This document shows positions 1 through 7,067 of a stretch of 47,275 bases of DNA, in pieces (within the stretch, counting starts at the first letter, position 1; each line of letters starts with the position of its first letter). Position numbers and translations under genes: made by a program. The stretch lies in IMG/VR virus record IMGVR_UViG_3300022745_000048, positions 1-47,275 of that record; one strand, 5' to 3'. Under the pieces are notes generated by a model. The model had not been told where the DNA came from, ran no database searches, and saw only the letters and a list, made by a program, of their open reading frames with translations. The stretch is from a virus.

Positions 1-383
1 ACGTACAGTCGATTGATAACCTGAGCCTGTCCGGTTCGGCGTGGGTGTCCGATCAGGCGCAGGTGTTCGGTTCGGCGCAGGTGTCCGGTTCGGCGCAGGT
101 GTTCGGTTCGGCGCGGGTGTCCGGTTCGGCGTGGGTGTCCGGTTCGGCGCGGGTGTCCGGTTCGGCGTCAAAAACACCGCTCCATCTGACAGGACTCCGT
201 TGGCCCGTGACTATCGCTGACGACACGATGGCAATCGGCTGCCAATTCCACGCACTCAGCCAGTGGTGGCGGTTCAGTGATGCGCAGATCGCTGCGATGG
301 ACTCCGATGCACCCGAGTTTTGGGCAGTATATCGGACGGTGTTGCTGGATTTGTGCCGTGGGACTGGTCGGGAGTCGGAATGA
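1..383 (+). CDS. Left-handed beta-helix repeat phage protein (5' end cut by window)
   Basis: The reading frame is open to the left edge, so the gene starts outside the window; the GTG at 45 is internal to the repeat and not a credible start. The N-terminal part is eight hexapeptides of the type V-[SF]-G-S-A-[QRW], the pattern of left-handed parallel beta-helix (LbH) folds. The remaining ~70 residues, from position 171 on, contain the G-C-x-F-H, W-W-x-F-S-D and A-x-[MD]-x-x-x-A-x-E-F-W elements that follow such repeats in small phage proteins of unknown function. It is the first visible gene of the left operon and overlaps the next by 4 bp (ATGA). Function unknown; a structural or scaffold-like role is only inference. 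Confidence 0.75.
   Translation, partial: VQSIDNLSLSGSAWVSDQAQVFGSAQVSGSAQVFGSARVSGSAWVSGSARVSGSASKTPLHLTGLRWPVTIADDTMAIGCQFHALSQWWRFSDAQIAAMDSDAPEFWAVYRTVLLDLCRGTGRESE
27..170 (+). repeat. Eight 18-bp tandem repeats encoding hexapeptides
   Basis: Eight consecutive 18-bp units of the form gtgtccggttcggcgcag, with point variation (tcc/ttc, cag/cgg/tgg). Each keeps the reading frame and encodes one LbH hexapeptide rung. The low divergence suggests recent expansion by slippage or unequal recombination. Confidence 0.9.
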
Positions 384-697
384 TGAATATTCCTGAGAAC
401 GAACGCATGACGTGGGAAGAGGCGATGAAGATGGCGTGTGAGGAAGTAGATGGGACGAGGTATCGCCTCGGCGGCTGCTATTCCGAATCTCTGAAAGCCC
501 TCGCCCGCCGCATCCAGCGCACAGAGCCGCGCCCGGTCGATCCGGTGCTAGTGGAGGTACGTAAGATCGTGGCGGAGGCGTATCGAGCCTACGATTTCCG
601 TATGACTGCGGCTTCCGTTGCATCGGGCGAGGCAGACAACGGGCCGACCATGAAAGCCGCCCTCGCCTGCTTCCGTCGCGGCATGGAGTGGAAGTGA
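380..697 (+). CDS. Hypothetical phage protein, 105 aa
   Basis: Starts at the ATG overlapping the stop of the preceding gene (ATGA); a longer upstream extension would lie inside that gene and is not needed. The product is soluble and charged, with no membrane segment. A central P-R-P-V-D-P-V-L-x-E-V-R-K-I-x-A-E-A helix and a C-terminal A-L-A-C-F-R-R-G segment resemble the many alpha-helical early proteins of alphaproteobacterial phages. I do not recognise a named family. It is the second gene of the coupled left operon. Confidence 0.7.
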   Translation: MMNIPENERMTWEEAMKMACEEVDGTRYRLGGCYSESLKALARRIQRTEPRPVDPVLVEVRKIVAEAYRAYDFRMTAASVASGEADNGPTMKAALACFRRGMEWK

Positions 698-894
698 TGG
701 GACGAGATTTTACTGAAGGCCAAGGTTGCCCCCTTATGTCGCTAGACGACGAAGATACACCCTGCCCGGGTCACTTAATTTGCCCACCAGTCGAGAACTG
801 CTCCTGTCATATCAGTCCGCCGTGTGGGGCCTGTATCAGCCTTACGTTGGAATGCTCTGTATGTGGTCGGGGCGTGGAGGATTTGATCCAATGA
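697..894 (+). CDS. Small cysteine-rich (zinc-ribbon-like) protein, 65 aa
   Basis: ATG at 697 overlaps the preceding TGA by one base. The product has nine cysteines, clustered as C-P-G-H-x3-C, C-x-C-H, C-G-A-C and a C-terminal C-S-V-C-G-R-G, which suggests one or two zinc-binding knuckles. It ends in an ATGA overlap with the next gene. No family assigned; nucleic-acid or protein binding is possible but not shown. Confidence 0.6.
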   Translation: MGRDFTEGQGCPLMSLDDEDTPCPGHLICPPVENCSCHISPPCGACISLTLECSVCGRGVEDLIQ

Positions 895-1268
895 CCGACC
901 TATCCACACTAGCCGCCGGCCTGACGGATGCGCAGAGGGTAAAGCGCAACTGGCGTGGGCAGTTCGTGAAGAAGCTGCGCCACACCGAACCTGACAGTCG
1001 GGAATGGTTGATCTGGTCGCGCTATCACCGGGCATGGCATCGCCGGGACATCGAAGGCCGGGCCTGTGGCTATACAAGCGACATCGCCCAAGCAGGTGTG
1101 TTCAGTCGTTCTAAGGCCGAGGCTTACAACGATGGCGACAGGAACGAGGCGTTCCATGTGTCCGAGCGGATCGAGCAATTGACCGCCGTCAAGAAGCAGC
1201 ACCTCGACGCGATTGAGAACCTCGATTTCGCCCTCCGCGCCTACCTCGAAAGGAACCCCGAACAGTGA
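891..1268 (+). CDS. Hypothetical phage protein, 125 aa
   Basis: Starts at the ATG overlapping the previous stop (ATGA). The product is highly charged and helical, rich in Arg, His and Trp in its first half, with a C-terminal helix (I-E-Q-L-T-A-V-K-K-Q-H-L-D-A-I-E) that could form a coiled coil. No membrane segment or recognised domain. It ends in a GTGA overlap with the next gene. Confidence 0.65.
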   Translation: MTDLSTLAAGLTDAQRVKRNWRGQFVKKLRHTEPDSREWLIWSRYHRAWHRRDIEGRACGYTSDIAQAGVFSRSKAEAYNDGDRNEAFHVSERIEQLTAVKKQHLDAIENLDFALRAYLERNPEQ

Positions 1269-1450
1269 GTGCGCATACCGACGCATCACATGATGGCTGG
1301 CACGTTGTTCCAATGGATGATCTCCGCCCCCACATTACCTCGCGCAAGTGTTGGTGCAAGCCGACGCAGGACGAGGACGATCCTAGCGTATGGGTCCATC
1401 ACAGCATGGATGGGCGCGAACACACCAAAGAGAAGGGAATTGTTCAATGA
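1265..1450 (+). CDS. Small conserved phage protein with W-H-V-V-P-M-D-D-L-R-P-H motif, 61 aa
   Basis: GTG start at 1265 overlaps the preceding stop (GTGA). The W-H-V-V-P-x-x-D-L-R-P-H segment, C-W-C and V-H-H-S-M-D-G-R-E match a short protein often seen in accessory operons of proteobacterial siphophages; its function is unknown. The C-W-C and H-H pairs could bind a metal. An alternative ATG frame at 1269 gives a basic composition unlike a real protein and is rejected. Confidence 0.75.
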   Translation: MSAHTDASHDGWHVVPMDDLRPHITSRKCWCKPTQDEDDPSVWVHHSMDGREHTKEKGIVQ

Positions 1451-1686
1451 CTAATGCAATCCACCCCGCCCCGGCAGAGTTTACCGCCGAGCAACTGACC
1501 ACCGACGCGATTCTGCATTATTTTCACTATTCGCACCTGCCGCCGGTACTGCAAGGCGCATCCAAGCCCTTCTGCGATCTGGCACGGCACATTGTCGAGA
1601 CGCTGCCCCGCAACGCCGAACGCACCGTGGCGCTCCGCAAGCTACTGGAAGCCAAGGACGCGGCTGTTCGCGCGAATGTCACATGA
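1447..1686 (+). CDS. Conserved phage protein (E-R-T-V-A-L-R-K-L-L-E-A-K-D-A motif), 79 aa
   Basis: ATG at 1447 overlaps the preceding TGA. The product has a Y-x-H-L-P-P-x-L-Q segment, S-K-P-F-x-D-L-A and a strongly conserved C-terminal helix (L-P-R-N-A-E-R-T-V-A-L-R-K-L-L-E-A-K-D). It belongs to a widespread but uncharacterised family of small prophage proteins. All-helical, soluble. Followed closely by a Lar/DUF551-type gene. Confidence 0.8.
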   Translation: MTNAIHPAPAEFTAEQLTTDAILHYFHYSHLPPVLQGASKPFCDLARHIVETLPRNAERTVALRKLLEAKDAAVRANVT

Positions 1687-1697
1687 AAGGAACCCCG

Positions 1698-2405
1698 ATG
1701 ACTGATGAACTGATCGAGCGAGTGGCGCGGGCAATCAAGATCGTATGGGACAAGCAGCGCCAAGCAGAGGCCGACGCGTCGAATAGTCTGTTCGACTATG
1801 AGCCGGGGCCTTGGGAAGAATGGATACCTGAGGCAACCGCCGCCATCGCCGCAATGCCGGGGTGGCAGGGTGTGGCGATGAAACTGCACCACGCGCTTGC
1901 GCTGCACACGGCAGAAGGGTGCCCACGCTGTCCCGGTGATTGTAGCGCCTCTAATCCGCCGATGCACAGTTGCCCGTTTTGTGGGGGTGAGGGCGTCAAG
2001 GCATCGACGTATGCGTCAGTTATCGGTGTATCAGAAGATGCCGCGCCTAATATCTGGATGGTCCATTGCGACGAAGATCAAGGCGGGTGCGAACTTAACA
2101 TCATCCGATCCACTAAGGACGCCGCCATCGCCGCATGGAACACCCGCGCCGCCATCGCCGCAATGCCGGGGTGGCAGGGGATCGAGAGCGCGCCGAAGGA
2201 TGGAACGGACATTCTACTCTACTTCCCGCACCGTGACTTGGTAATCCGAGGTTCATGGGGTTGGCAGGGTGAAGGCGATTGGGAAAGCGGAACACAAGAC
2301 TGGTGCGACTGGAATACCGACGACGGAGTAGTCGTTCAAGAAGAACCGGATTTATGCCCCTCCCACTGGATGCCCCTCCCACCCGCACCGGAGCCAAAGC
2401 CATGA
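1698..2405 (+). CDS. Lar-like restriction-alleviation domain plus DUF551 domain protein
   Basis: 235 aa. ATG at 1698 is chosen over ATG 1683 because AAAGGA lies correctly spaced before it; 1683 overlaps the previous stop and remains possible. The middle contains C-P-F-C-G-G-E-G-V...C...W-N-T-R-A, the Lar-family zinc-ribbon signature; Rac prophage Lar modulates type I restriction of phage DNA. The C-terminal third has I-E-S-A-P-K-D-G-T-x-I-L-L and H-W-M-P-L-P-x-x-P, the DUF551 signature. The A-A-I-A-A-M-P-G-W-Q-G linker appears twice through a 33-bp DNA repeat. A link to restriction defence is inference from family. Confidence 0.75.
   Translation: MTDELIERVARAIKIVWDKQRQAEADASNSLFDYEPGPWEEWIPEATAAIAAMPGWQGVAMKLHHALALHTAEGCPRCPGDCSASNPPMHSCPFCGGEGVKASTYASVIGVSEDAAPNIWMVHCDEDQGGCELNIIRSTKDAAIAAWNTRAAIAAMPGWQGIESAPKDGTDILLYFPHRDLVIRGSWGWQGEGDWESGTQDWCDWNTDDGVVVQEEPDLCPSHWMPLPPAPEPKP
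1838..2179 (+). repeat. 33-bp exact direct repeat within the Lar/DUF551 gene
   Basis: Positions 1838-1870 and 2147-2179 are identical. Both encode the same A-A-I-A-A-M-P-G-W-Q-G segment, one before the Lar domain and one before the DUF551 domain. This suggests the two-domain gene was made by duplication or recombination at this linker. Confidence 0.85.
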
Positions 2406-2590
2406 GTAAGATCGGAAATGCCCTCATAGAAATGCAGGAAACCGAAGATTTTCAGTTCGGTTGGGAAAGTGCTGAATGTGGCGCGCCCTACCCAGACTGG
2501 GAAGGCGAGATACCCCCATCCGCGAGATCGCGCAGTTTACAGCGCCTCGGTTGGAACGCCTACCACGCATGGGAGGGGGTAAAGCCATGA
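2402..2590 (+). CDS. Small hypothetical protein, 62 aa
   Basis: Starts at ATG 2402 in an ATGA overlap with the previous gene. The product is acidic at the N-terminus (E-M-Q-E-T-E-D-F) and has a C-terminal R-L-G-W-N-A-Y-H-A-W-E-G. That arrangement recalls ribosome-modulation-factor-like small proteins (G-x-x-A...P-Y...R-x-x-W-x-x-G-W), so a loose link is possible; I would not assign it. Stop overlaps the next ATG. Confidence 0.65.
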   Translation: MSKIGNALIEMQETEDFQFGWESAECGAPYPDWEGEIPPSARSRSLQRLGWNAYHAWEGVKP

Positions 2591-2781
2591 CCCTCCCACC
2601 CCTAAACGTATGGATCGAACACGACGGCTCTGCGCAATGCCCGCTGCCCGTGGGGACGGGGCATTATTGGCGGGGTAAGCGCACGGCAGCGCATGACCAC
2701 TGTGAATGCGTCGTCCGGGCAGGAGAAAGCTGGCGGATGGTCGCCCGCTACCGCGTCACCAGCTACCCGGAGGATGTGTGA
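2587..2781 (+). CDS. Small hypothetical protein, 64 aa
   Basis: ATG 2587 overlaps the preceding TGA. Contains a G-T-G-H-Y-W-R-G stretch and H-D-H-C-E-C-V near its centre, which could form a metal site. No recognised family. It ends one base into the next start (TGATG). Confidence 0.6.
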   Translation: MTLPPLNVWIEHDGSAQCPLPVGTGHYWRGKRTAAHDHCECVVRAGESWRMVARYRVTSYPEDV

Positions 2782-3200
2782 TGGATGATCTACCCGAGAG
2801 GCTGGAATGCCTGTACGTCTGGCCGCAGTCAATTGCTGATAACCATGCCGATATTCTCACCCCGCGCCAGATTGAGAAGCTGTACGAGGTTGGCAATGTC
2901 GCTGAACGAGCCGCCGCCGAAATCCGCGCCCTCCGCGCCAAGCTAGCAGAGGCAGAGGGTGAGCAGCTTATACGAACAACCGTGGAACTGCTCAGGGCAC
3001 AGCGCAGTTACAGCATATCCGGCAGCACGATGTACGAGTGGATCAACCCGGACGGACCGCCTGCTGCCAATCTGATCGAGGCCCAAGCCTCCGAAATCCG
3101 CGATCTCCGTGCCCAAGTAGCGGTCGCCCTCGACACCATCGCAGACTACATACACATAATGCACACTCTCATGTTCCCAACAAAGGATATACCCCAATGA
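2781..3200 (+). CDS. Hypothetical coiled-coil phage protein, 139 aa
   Basis: ATG 2781 overlaps the previous stop. Two helical stretches (E-R-A-A-A-E-I-R-A-L-R-A-K-L-A-E-A-E and I-E-A-Q-A-S-E-I-R-D-L-R-A-Q-V-A) have heptad-like Leu/Ile spacing and similar composition, so the protein probably self-associates. Family unknown. It overlaps the MazG-like gene by 4 bp. Confidence 0.7.
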   Translation: MDDLPERLECLYVWPQSIADNHADILTPRQIEKLYEVGNVAERAAAEIRALRAKLAEAEGEQLIRTTVELLRAQRSYSISGSTMYEWINPDGPPAANLIEAQASEIRDLRAQVAVALDTIADYIHIMHTLMFPTKDIPQ

Positions 3201-3730
3201 CATTCGCAGGACTCGCCCAAGAAATCCACGCCGCAAATATCGCCGCAGGCTGGTGGAAACAGATCGACGGCGTAACCCAACCAAGGAATATCGGAGAACT
3301 CCTATGCCTCGTGCATTCGGAAATCTCGGAATCTGACGAAGGCAGCGACGGCTGGAAGATGGATGACAAGCTACCCCACCGGAAGATGTCGGAAGTCGAA
3401 CTGGCAGATGTCGCCATCCGGGTTCTCGATATTCTCGGATATTACGGGGTCAATGTTTATCCGGTCGAAGGGATTCCGCGCCGTATGATGTTCGCAGACT
3501 GGTTGGCCCTGATGCACAGGATCACGTCGGAAGCGATGGAAGGATTCCGCAAGGGGCGTGATGATCGTGGATGCCAGTCACTCGTGCGCCTACTGTGGGT
3601 CGTCGAGGCAGCGGCAGACGATTACAAATGGGATCTGATGGGCGCAATTGCCGAGAAGCGGGCATTCAATGCGCAGCGGGCCGACCACCGCCCGGAGAAT
3701 CGGGCTGCCGAGGGCGGTAAAAAGTTTTGA
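3197..3730 (+). CDS. MazG-like all-alpha NTP pyrophosphohydrolase
   Basis: 177 aa; ATG in an ATGA overlap. Metal-binding acidic motifs of the all-alpha NTP-PPase fold are visible: E-L-L-C-L-V-H-S-E-I-S-E around residues 34-45 (ExxE) and E-V-E-L-A-D-V-A-I-R-V-L-D around 66-78 (ExxD). Phage members hydrolyse (d)NTPs or (p)ppGpp-type nucleotides; the substrate cannot be read from sequence. ThyX and a dNMP kinase lie downstream in the same operon, pointing to control of the nucleotide pool. Followed by a 52-bp gap holding an operator-like palindrome. Confidence 0.85.
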   Translation: MTFAGLAQEIHAANIAAGWWKQIDGVTQPRNIGELLCLVHSEISESDEGSDGWKMDDKLPHRKMSEVELADVAIRVLDILGYYGVNVYPVEGIPRRMMFADWLALMHRITSEAMEGFRKGRDDRGCQSLVRLLWVVEAAADDYKWDLMGAIAEKRAFNAQRADHRPENRAAEGGKKF

Positions 3731-3741
3731 CGTGACGATGA

Positions 3742-3758
3742 ATCACGTTATTGTTGAT
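3742..3758. promoter_or_regulatory. Operator-like palindrome, site 1 (ATCAC-N7-TTGAT)
   Basis: One of twelve WTCAC-N7-KTGAW elements in the window. It lies in the only sizeable gap of the first part of the left operon. The right half could serve as a -35 (TTGATT, 3754-3759), but the hexamer 17 bp later is poor. It supports the GTG at 3783 as the next gene's start. Confidence 0.6.
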
Positions 3759-3782
3759 TGTCGAATCGAAAGGGGAAATACC

Positions 3783-3953
3783 GTGGGACTTCCACAGATG
3801 ATTTTGGTGGCGTGGTTCGGAATCCGGGCAGGCGCTGGGGCAATGAAATCGCATGAACGGGGAGTGCCGCTTGGGCTTGCTGCGATCATGGAGATCAGCA
3901 TTCTGGCGGCAATTCTCGGGCTGCTGAATGCAGGAGGTTTCTTCCATGGATGA
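3783..3953 (+). CDS. Small membrane protein, 56 aa
   Basis: GTG start at 3783 is preferred because AAAGGGGA lies 7-14 bases upstream and the operator-like palindrome lies further 5'; an in-frame ATG at 3738 would run through both. Two hydrophobic stretches (P-Q-M-I-L-V-A-W-F and I-M-E-I-S-I-L-A-A-I-L-G-L-L) predict one or two membrane passes. Function unknown. Confidence 0.6.
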   Translation: MGLPQMILVAWFGIRAGAGAMKSHERGVPLGLAAIMEISILAAILGLLNAGGFFHG

Positions 3954-4107
3954 CTCCGATCAGCCGACCGCCACGCAGCTTCTGATGGCCCTGCTCGACG
4001 GGGCCACGGAGGTCGCGGAAACCTTGGGCATGGCGGCAGCCGCATTGCACCGCCTGCTCGACAGTAATTCGGGCGATCAGCCTGACGATCAGAAGACAAG
4101 GCACTAA
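3946..4107 (+). CDS. Small hypothetical protein, 53 aa
   Basis: ATG at 3946 sits just after GCAGGAGG, a strong ribosome site inside the end of the previous gene, and overlaps it by 8 bp. The product is acidic at both ends with a central amphipathic helix (L-L-M-A-L-L-D-G-A-T-E-V-A-E-T-L). No family recognised. Confidence 0.6.
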   Translation: MDDSDQPTATQLLMALLDGATEVAETLGMAAAALHRLLDSNSGDQPDDQKTRH

Positions 4108-4109
4108 CC

Positions 4110-4331
4110 ATGGCCGCAAACATCCAAGACAAAGCGGTTCAGGCCGTCACGGAATTCCGCACTAAGATCGCCCGAAACGGTGGCCGCAACCCGGCAGAAC
4201 TGCTCGTGGCAAACCGGATCTACGCGGCTGTCCATGCCTACCCCGAACTCGAAGATGCCCGGAAGGCCATCGGCGGGGGATACGAAGGGACTGTAGCTGA
4301 TTGGATCAGGGGGATGAAGGATGCACAGTGA
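4110..4331 (+). CDS. Small hypothetical protein, 73 aa
   Basis: ATG at 4110, two bases after the previous stop. Soluble and helical: an N-terminal V-Q-A-V-T-E-F-R-T-K-I-A segment and a C-terminal G-G-G-Y-E-G-T-V-A-D-W-I-R-G-M. No domain recognised. Overlaps the next gene by 11 bp. Confidence 0.65.
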   Translation: MAANIQDKAVQAVTEFRTKIARNGGRNPAELLVANRIYAAVHAYPELEDARKAIGGGYEGTVADWIRGMKDAQ

Positions 4332-4653
4332 TCACCGTGATTTCTGCCTCTGGCATGTCGATCAGCGGGAGTCCGACTGTACGTGTATTGGGCTGTGGGG
4401 GAATCCGCCAGTCCACCACCAGCAGTCCCGCATGGACAGCTTCATGGAATCCCTGACCAACACGGCCATCGGTTTCGTGCTGTCGCTCATCACATGGCAA
4501 CTGGTCGCCGGGGCGTATGGCATTCCGATGCCGATTGGTCTGAATATTCAGATCACGCTGATTTTCACTATCGTGTCGATTGCACGACAATATGTTTTGC
4601 GCCGGACGTTCGATGGTCGTTCGCCGCGGCAATGGTTGAAGGGGAAGTTGTGA
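4321..4653 (+). CDS. Two-pass membrane protein with N-terminal Cys/His knuckle (DUF7220-like)
   Basis: 110 aa from ATG 4321. Residues ~1-30 carry H-R-D-F-C-L-W-H...C-T-C, a possible zinc knuckle. From Met38 the sequence (M-E-S-L-T-N-T-A-I-G-F-V-L-S, then F-T-I-V-S-I-A-R-Q-Y-V-L-R-R-x-F) matches the short two-helix membrane proteins common in phages and named DUF7220. The conserved part begins at an ATG at 4432, so the N-terminal knuckle may be a separate module fused in frame. Function unknown. Confidence 0.7.
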   Translation: MHSDHRDFCLWHVDQRESDCTCIGLWGNPPVHHQQSRMDSFMESLTNTAIGFVLSLITWQLVAGAYGIPMPIGLNIQITLIFTIVSIARQYVLRRTFDGRSPRQWLKGKL

Positions 4654-4823
4654 TGACGAGAGATGAGGCGCGGGAGTATTTGAGGCCGTTCGTAGATGCA
4701 CATAAGGTTGAGGGTTATTCGACTTTCAAAGGTGTCGTTGAAGGTGCGGTCGATGCTATCATGGCCCTGATGACGCGGGATGTCGCCCGTCCGCTCCATA
4801 TGTACCTTGGAGAAGACGCATGA
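4653..4823 (+). CDS. Small hypothetical protein, 56 aa
   Basis: ATG 4653 overlaps the previous stop by one base (TGATG); GTG 4650 is an alternative. Acidic and helical with no recognised motif. Ends in an ATGA overlap with thyX. Confidence 0.6.
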   Translation: MTRDEAREYLRPFVDAHKVEGYSTFKGVVEGAVDAIMALMTRDVARPLHMYLGEDA

Positions 4824-5479
4824 ACACTCGACTGATCGGCATCACGAAACCCGTGATTTCCGACGTTCCCGGTCCTGCTGAACTGTTGGCATACTGCGCA
4901 CGGGTGTCATCCACTGCTAACCAGTTGAACCACGAGACGGGCGGCAAACTGCTGCGGTCGCTCGTGCGCCGGAAGGAATGGTCGCCGCTCGAAATGGTCA
5001 GCCTGACAATCGAGATTTCGACCACGCGGGACATCGCCCGCCAGATTCTGCGCCATCGTTCGTTTTCGTTTCAGGAGTTCAGCCAGCGGTATGCCGAGGT
5101 TGATGATCTTCCGATATTCCGGGAAGCACGGCTTCAGGATACGAAGGATCGGCAGAACTCGCTGGAAACGGATGACCTCAATCTGGCCCAATGGTGGCAG
5201 GAGGAACAGGCCGATGTCGCACGCAACTGTACTGCGATATATCAAGCCGCCCTTGATCATGGCATTGCCAAGGAAGTTGCCCGTGCCGTTCTCCCAGAGG
5301 GCATGACACAAACCCGGATGTTCATGGCGGGTACGCTCCGAAGCTGGCTGCACTACATCTTTCTGCGCTGCGACCGGAAGACCCAGAAGGAACACCGCGA
5401 GGTAGCCGAGGGTTGCCGGGACATCTTGATCGCAGAGTTCCCGGACCTTCAGGATCTCATCATGGGGGAACTCGCATGA
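4820..5479 (+). CDS. thyX: Flavin-dependent thymidylate synthase ThyX
   Basis: 219 aa, a normal ThyX length. It methylates dUMP to dTMP using methylenetetrahydrofolate and FAD/NADPH. The family motif R-H-R-x-x-S-x(4)-S-x-R-Y is intact at residues 78-91 (R-H-R-S-F-S-F-Q-E-F-S-Q-R-Y). The C-terminal half has the conserved G-T-L-R-S-W-L-H-Y-x-x-L-R segment and Q-K-E-H-R-E-V-A. ATGA overlap with the gene before. Together with the MazG-like enzyme and the dNMP kinase it probably supplies dTTP for phage DNA synthesis. Confidence 0.95.
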   Translation: MNTRLIGITKPVISDVPGPAELLAYCARVSSTANQLNHETGGKLLRSLVRRKEWSPLEMVSLTIEISTTRDIARQILRHRSFSFQEFSQRYAEVDDLPIFREARLQDTKDRQNSLETDDLNLAQWWQEEQADVARNCTAIYQAALDHGIAKEVARAVLPEGMTQTRMFMAGTLRSWLHYIFLRCDRKTQKEHREVAEGCRDILIAEFPDLQDLIMGELA

Positions 5480-5553
5480 GGGCCTTGATGCTGTTCGGCG
5501 TCCCGACGCTCCTCTGGACCGTCATCATAGCGACCATCGTGAATGTCCTATAG
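5476..5553 (+). CDS. Tiny membrane peptide, 25 aa
   Basis: ATG in an ATGA overlap with the end of thyX. The whole peptide is one hydrophobic helix (L-M-L-F-G-V-P-T-L-L-W-T-V-I-I-A-T-I-V). The coupling and composition make it likely to be translated, though its size leaves doubt. Confidence 0.45.
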   Translation: MRALMLFGVPTLLWTVIIATIVNVL

Positions 5554-5884
5554 CCCGCGCTCCGAACTCCTGTGGAAGATCGACCCACTGGTGGAGGCTG
5601 CCCGTAAGCTGCCCGAATGGAAGGAATTCCACCGGCTCTGCGGACGGGCAACCCTGTGTTTCGACCACATCGAACGCGCAGGCCGTGGGGCATTCGGATG
5701 CACGGCGTTCACCACCGAAAAGCGCGGCGAGAATTGGGTGTTCGTCCACCGGGCAGACGGTCGGGGAAATACAGTGATTGCCGCGCTGACCGATGCCTAT
5801 GAGAAGTCAGGAATCATGGTCCCTGGAGCGCCAGAAATGCTGGCGCGTGGGCTGTCCGGTTTCAGTTATGAGGATTTGATATGA
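5543..5884 (+). CDS. Hypothetical phage protein, 113 aa
   Basis: ATG 5543, overlapping the tiny membrane peptide by 11 bp. The sequence is a mixed alpha/beta soluble protein with a G-C-T-A-F-T-T-E-K-R-G-E-N-W-V-F-V-H core, and it ends in F-S-Y-E-D-L-I. I do not recognise the family. It lies between ThyX and an exonuclease, so a nucleic-acid role is possible but unsupported. Confidence 0.65.
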   Translation: MSYSPRSELLWKIDPLVEAARKLPEWKEFHRLCGRATLCFDHIERAGRGAFGCTAFTTEKRGENWVFVHRADGRGNTVIAALTDAYEKSGIMVPGAPEMLARGLSGFSYEDLI

Positions 5885-6429
5885 CACATATTATGGTTGA
5901 TCTGGAAACGTGGGGACTCATCCCCGGATCTGATATTCGCAGCATCGGCGCAGTTGTGTTCGATCCTGCTGCCGGGACTCTGGGTGATGAGTTCTATGTG
6001 AATGTTTCCGGGGGTGGTGGCATCGGGCTGACTCGTGATCCGGCCACTGCTGAGTGGTGGTCCGGCCAGAGTGATGTCGCACGCCAGCGGCTTGATGTCG
6101 GGGTACTTGGGTTGTGGTGGGGTCTGGCACAGTTCTCCGACTGGTGGACCGAACGTGATCCGCGCCATCAGCCTGACGGGAAATATGCAACCTTCTGGGC
6201 GCATGGTCCGCATTTCGATGAGGCAATCCTCAGTGCCTGTTACCGCGCTGCCGGGCAGACCGCCCCGTGGCATTACCGCGCCCCGCGAGATTGCCGGACG
6301 ATCTGGGAGGCCGCTGGCGGGATCGACCTTCCGTTCGAAGGCGTACAACACGACGCGTTGGACGATGCCAAGCATCAGGCTCGCTGTGTGATCGAGGCAT
6401 ACCGTAAGCTGGGAGTGTCTGCGGCATGA
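5881..6429 (+). CDS. DEDDh-type 3'-5' exonuclease
   Basis: 182 aa; ATGA overlap at the 5' end. The four acidic positions and catalytic histidine of the RNase T/ExoVIII-like DEDDh fold are visible: D-L-E at 7-9, H-F-D at 111-113, and H-D-A-L-D-D-A at 157-163. Short phage and mycobacterial proteins of this class are single-domain exonucleases acting on DNA or RNA; substrate unknown here. It could process phage DNA ends or recycle host DNA into nucleotides for the adjacent kinase. Confidence 0.85.
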   Translation: MTHIMVDLETWGLIPGSDIRSIGAVVFDPAAGTLGDEFYVNVSGGGGIGLTRDPATAEWWSGQSDVARQRLDVGVLGLWWGLAQFSDWWTERDPRHQPDGKYATFWAHGPHFDEAILSACYRAAGQTAPWHYRAPRDCRTIWEAAGGIDLPFEGVQHDALDDAKHQARCVIEAYRKLGVSAA

Positions 6430-7067
6430 CGACCCCACCAATCGGTATCAGCGGATACGCAGGCTCGGGCAAGACCACCGTGGCCGACTACATCACCAGC
6501 CGTTACGGCTACCAGAAGCGCCACATTGCAGAGCCGCTGCGCCGGATGCTGCGGTCGCTCCTGACCGACTTCGGGATGGCACCCGAGGAAATCACGGAAT
6601 ACCTGACGGGCAGCCTGAAAGAGCAGGTTATCCCATGTCTCGGCGTCACGTCACGCCGGGCACAGATCACGCTGGGAACCGAGTGGGGGCGCAAGCAGGT
6701 GCATCCCGACCTCTGGGCAAGCCTGTGGTCCCTACAGGCCGAAGGTAAGGCCGACATGAACGACTCCGTGCGCTTCCCGAACGAGGAAGACGCCATTCGT
6801 CGTTCCCACGGAATCACCATTCTCGTGACACGCCCCGGCACCGGGCCTGCGGCATTCCGATGGGGGGCATTCGGGCGGTGGTTACACCGTACATTCGGGA
6901 TCATGTGGGGTGTCCACGATAGCGAGCGGGTTGATCGCCTGAACCCGGACTATGTGATCGTGAATGACGGTTCGCTCGAAATCTTGCGGGCAAAGGTGGA
7001 TTCGGTGATGACGGACATCGCGTTTTCACCTATTACGTGGTCCCCCACGAAAACGGAGACTGTATGA
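6426..7067 (+). CDS. Deoxynucleoside monophosphate kinase
   Basis: 213 aa; ATGA overlap. A P-loop G-Y-A-G-S-G-K-T is at residues 10-17, followed by the L-G-T-E-W-G-R-K segment (around residue 84) and late R-F-P-N-E, typical of phage T4/T5-like dNMP kinases. The enzyme phosphorylates dNMPs to dNDPs. Following ThyX and an exonuclease in the operon, it would lift dTMP and salvaged nucleotides towards dNTPs. Confidence 0.88.
   Translation: MTTPPIGISGYAGSGKTTVADYITSRYGYQKRHIAEPLRRMLRSLLTDFGMAPEEITEYLTGSLKEQVIPCLGVTSRRAQITLGTEWGRKQVHPDLWASLWSLQAEGKADMNDSVRFPNEEDAIRRSHGITILVTRPGTGPAAFRWGAFGRWLHRTFGIMWGVHDSERVDRLNPDYVIVNDGSLEILRAKVDSVMTDIAFSPITWSPTKTETV

Noticed and set aside
27-170. Tandem repeats as a CRISPR array
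   Set aside because: Units are contiguous, coding and in frame, without spacers.
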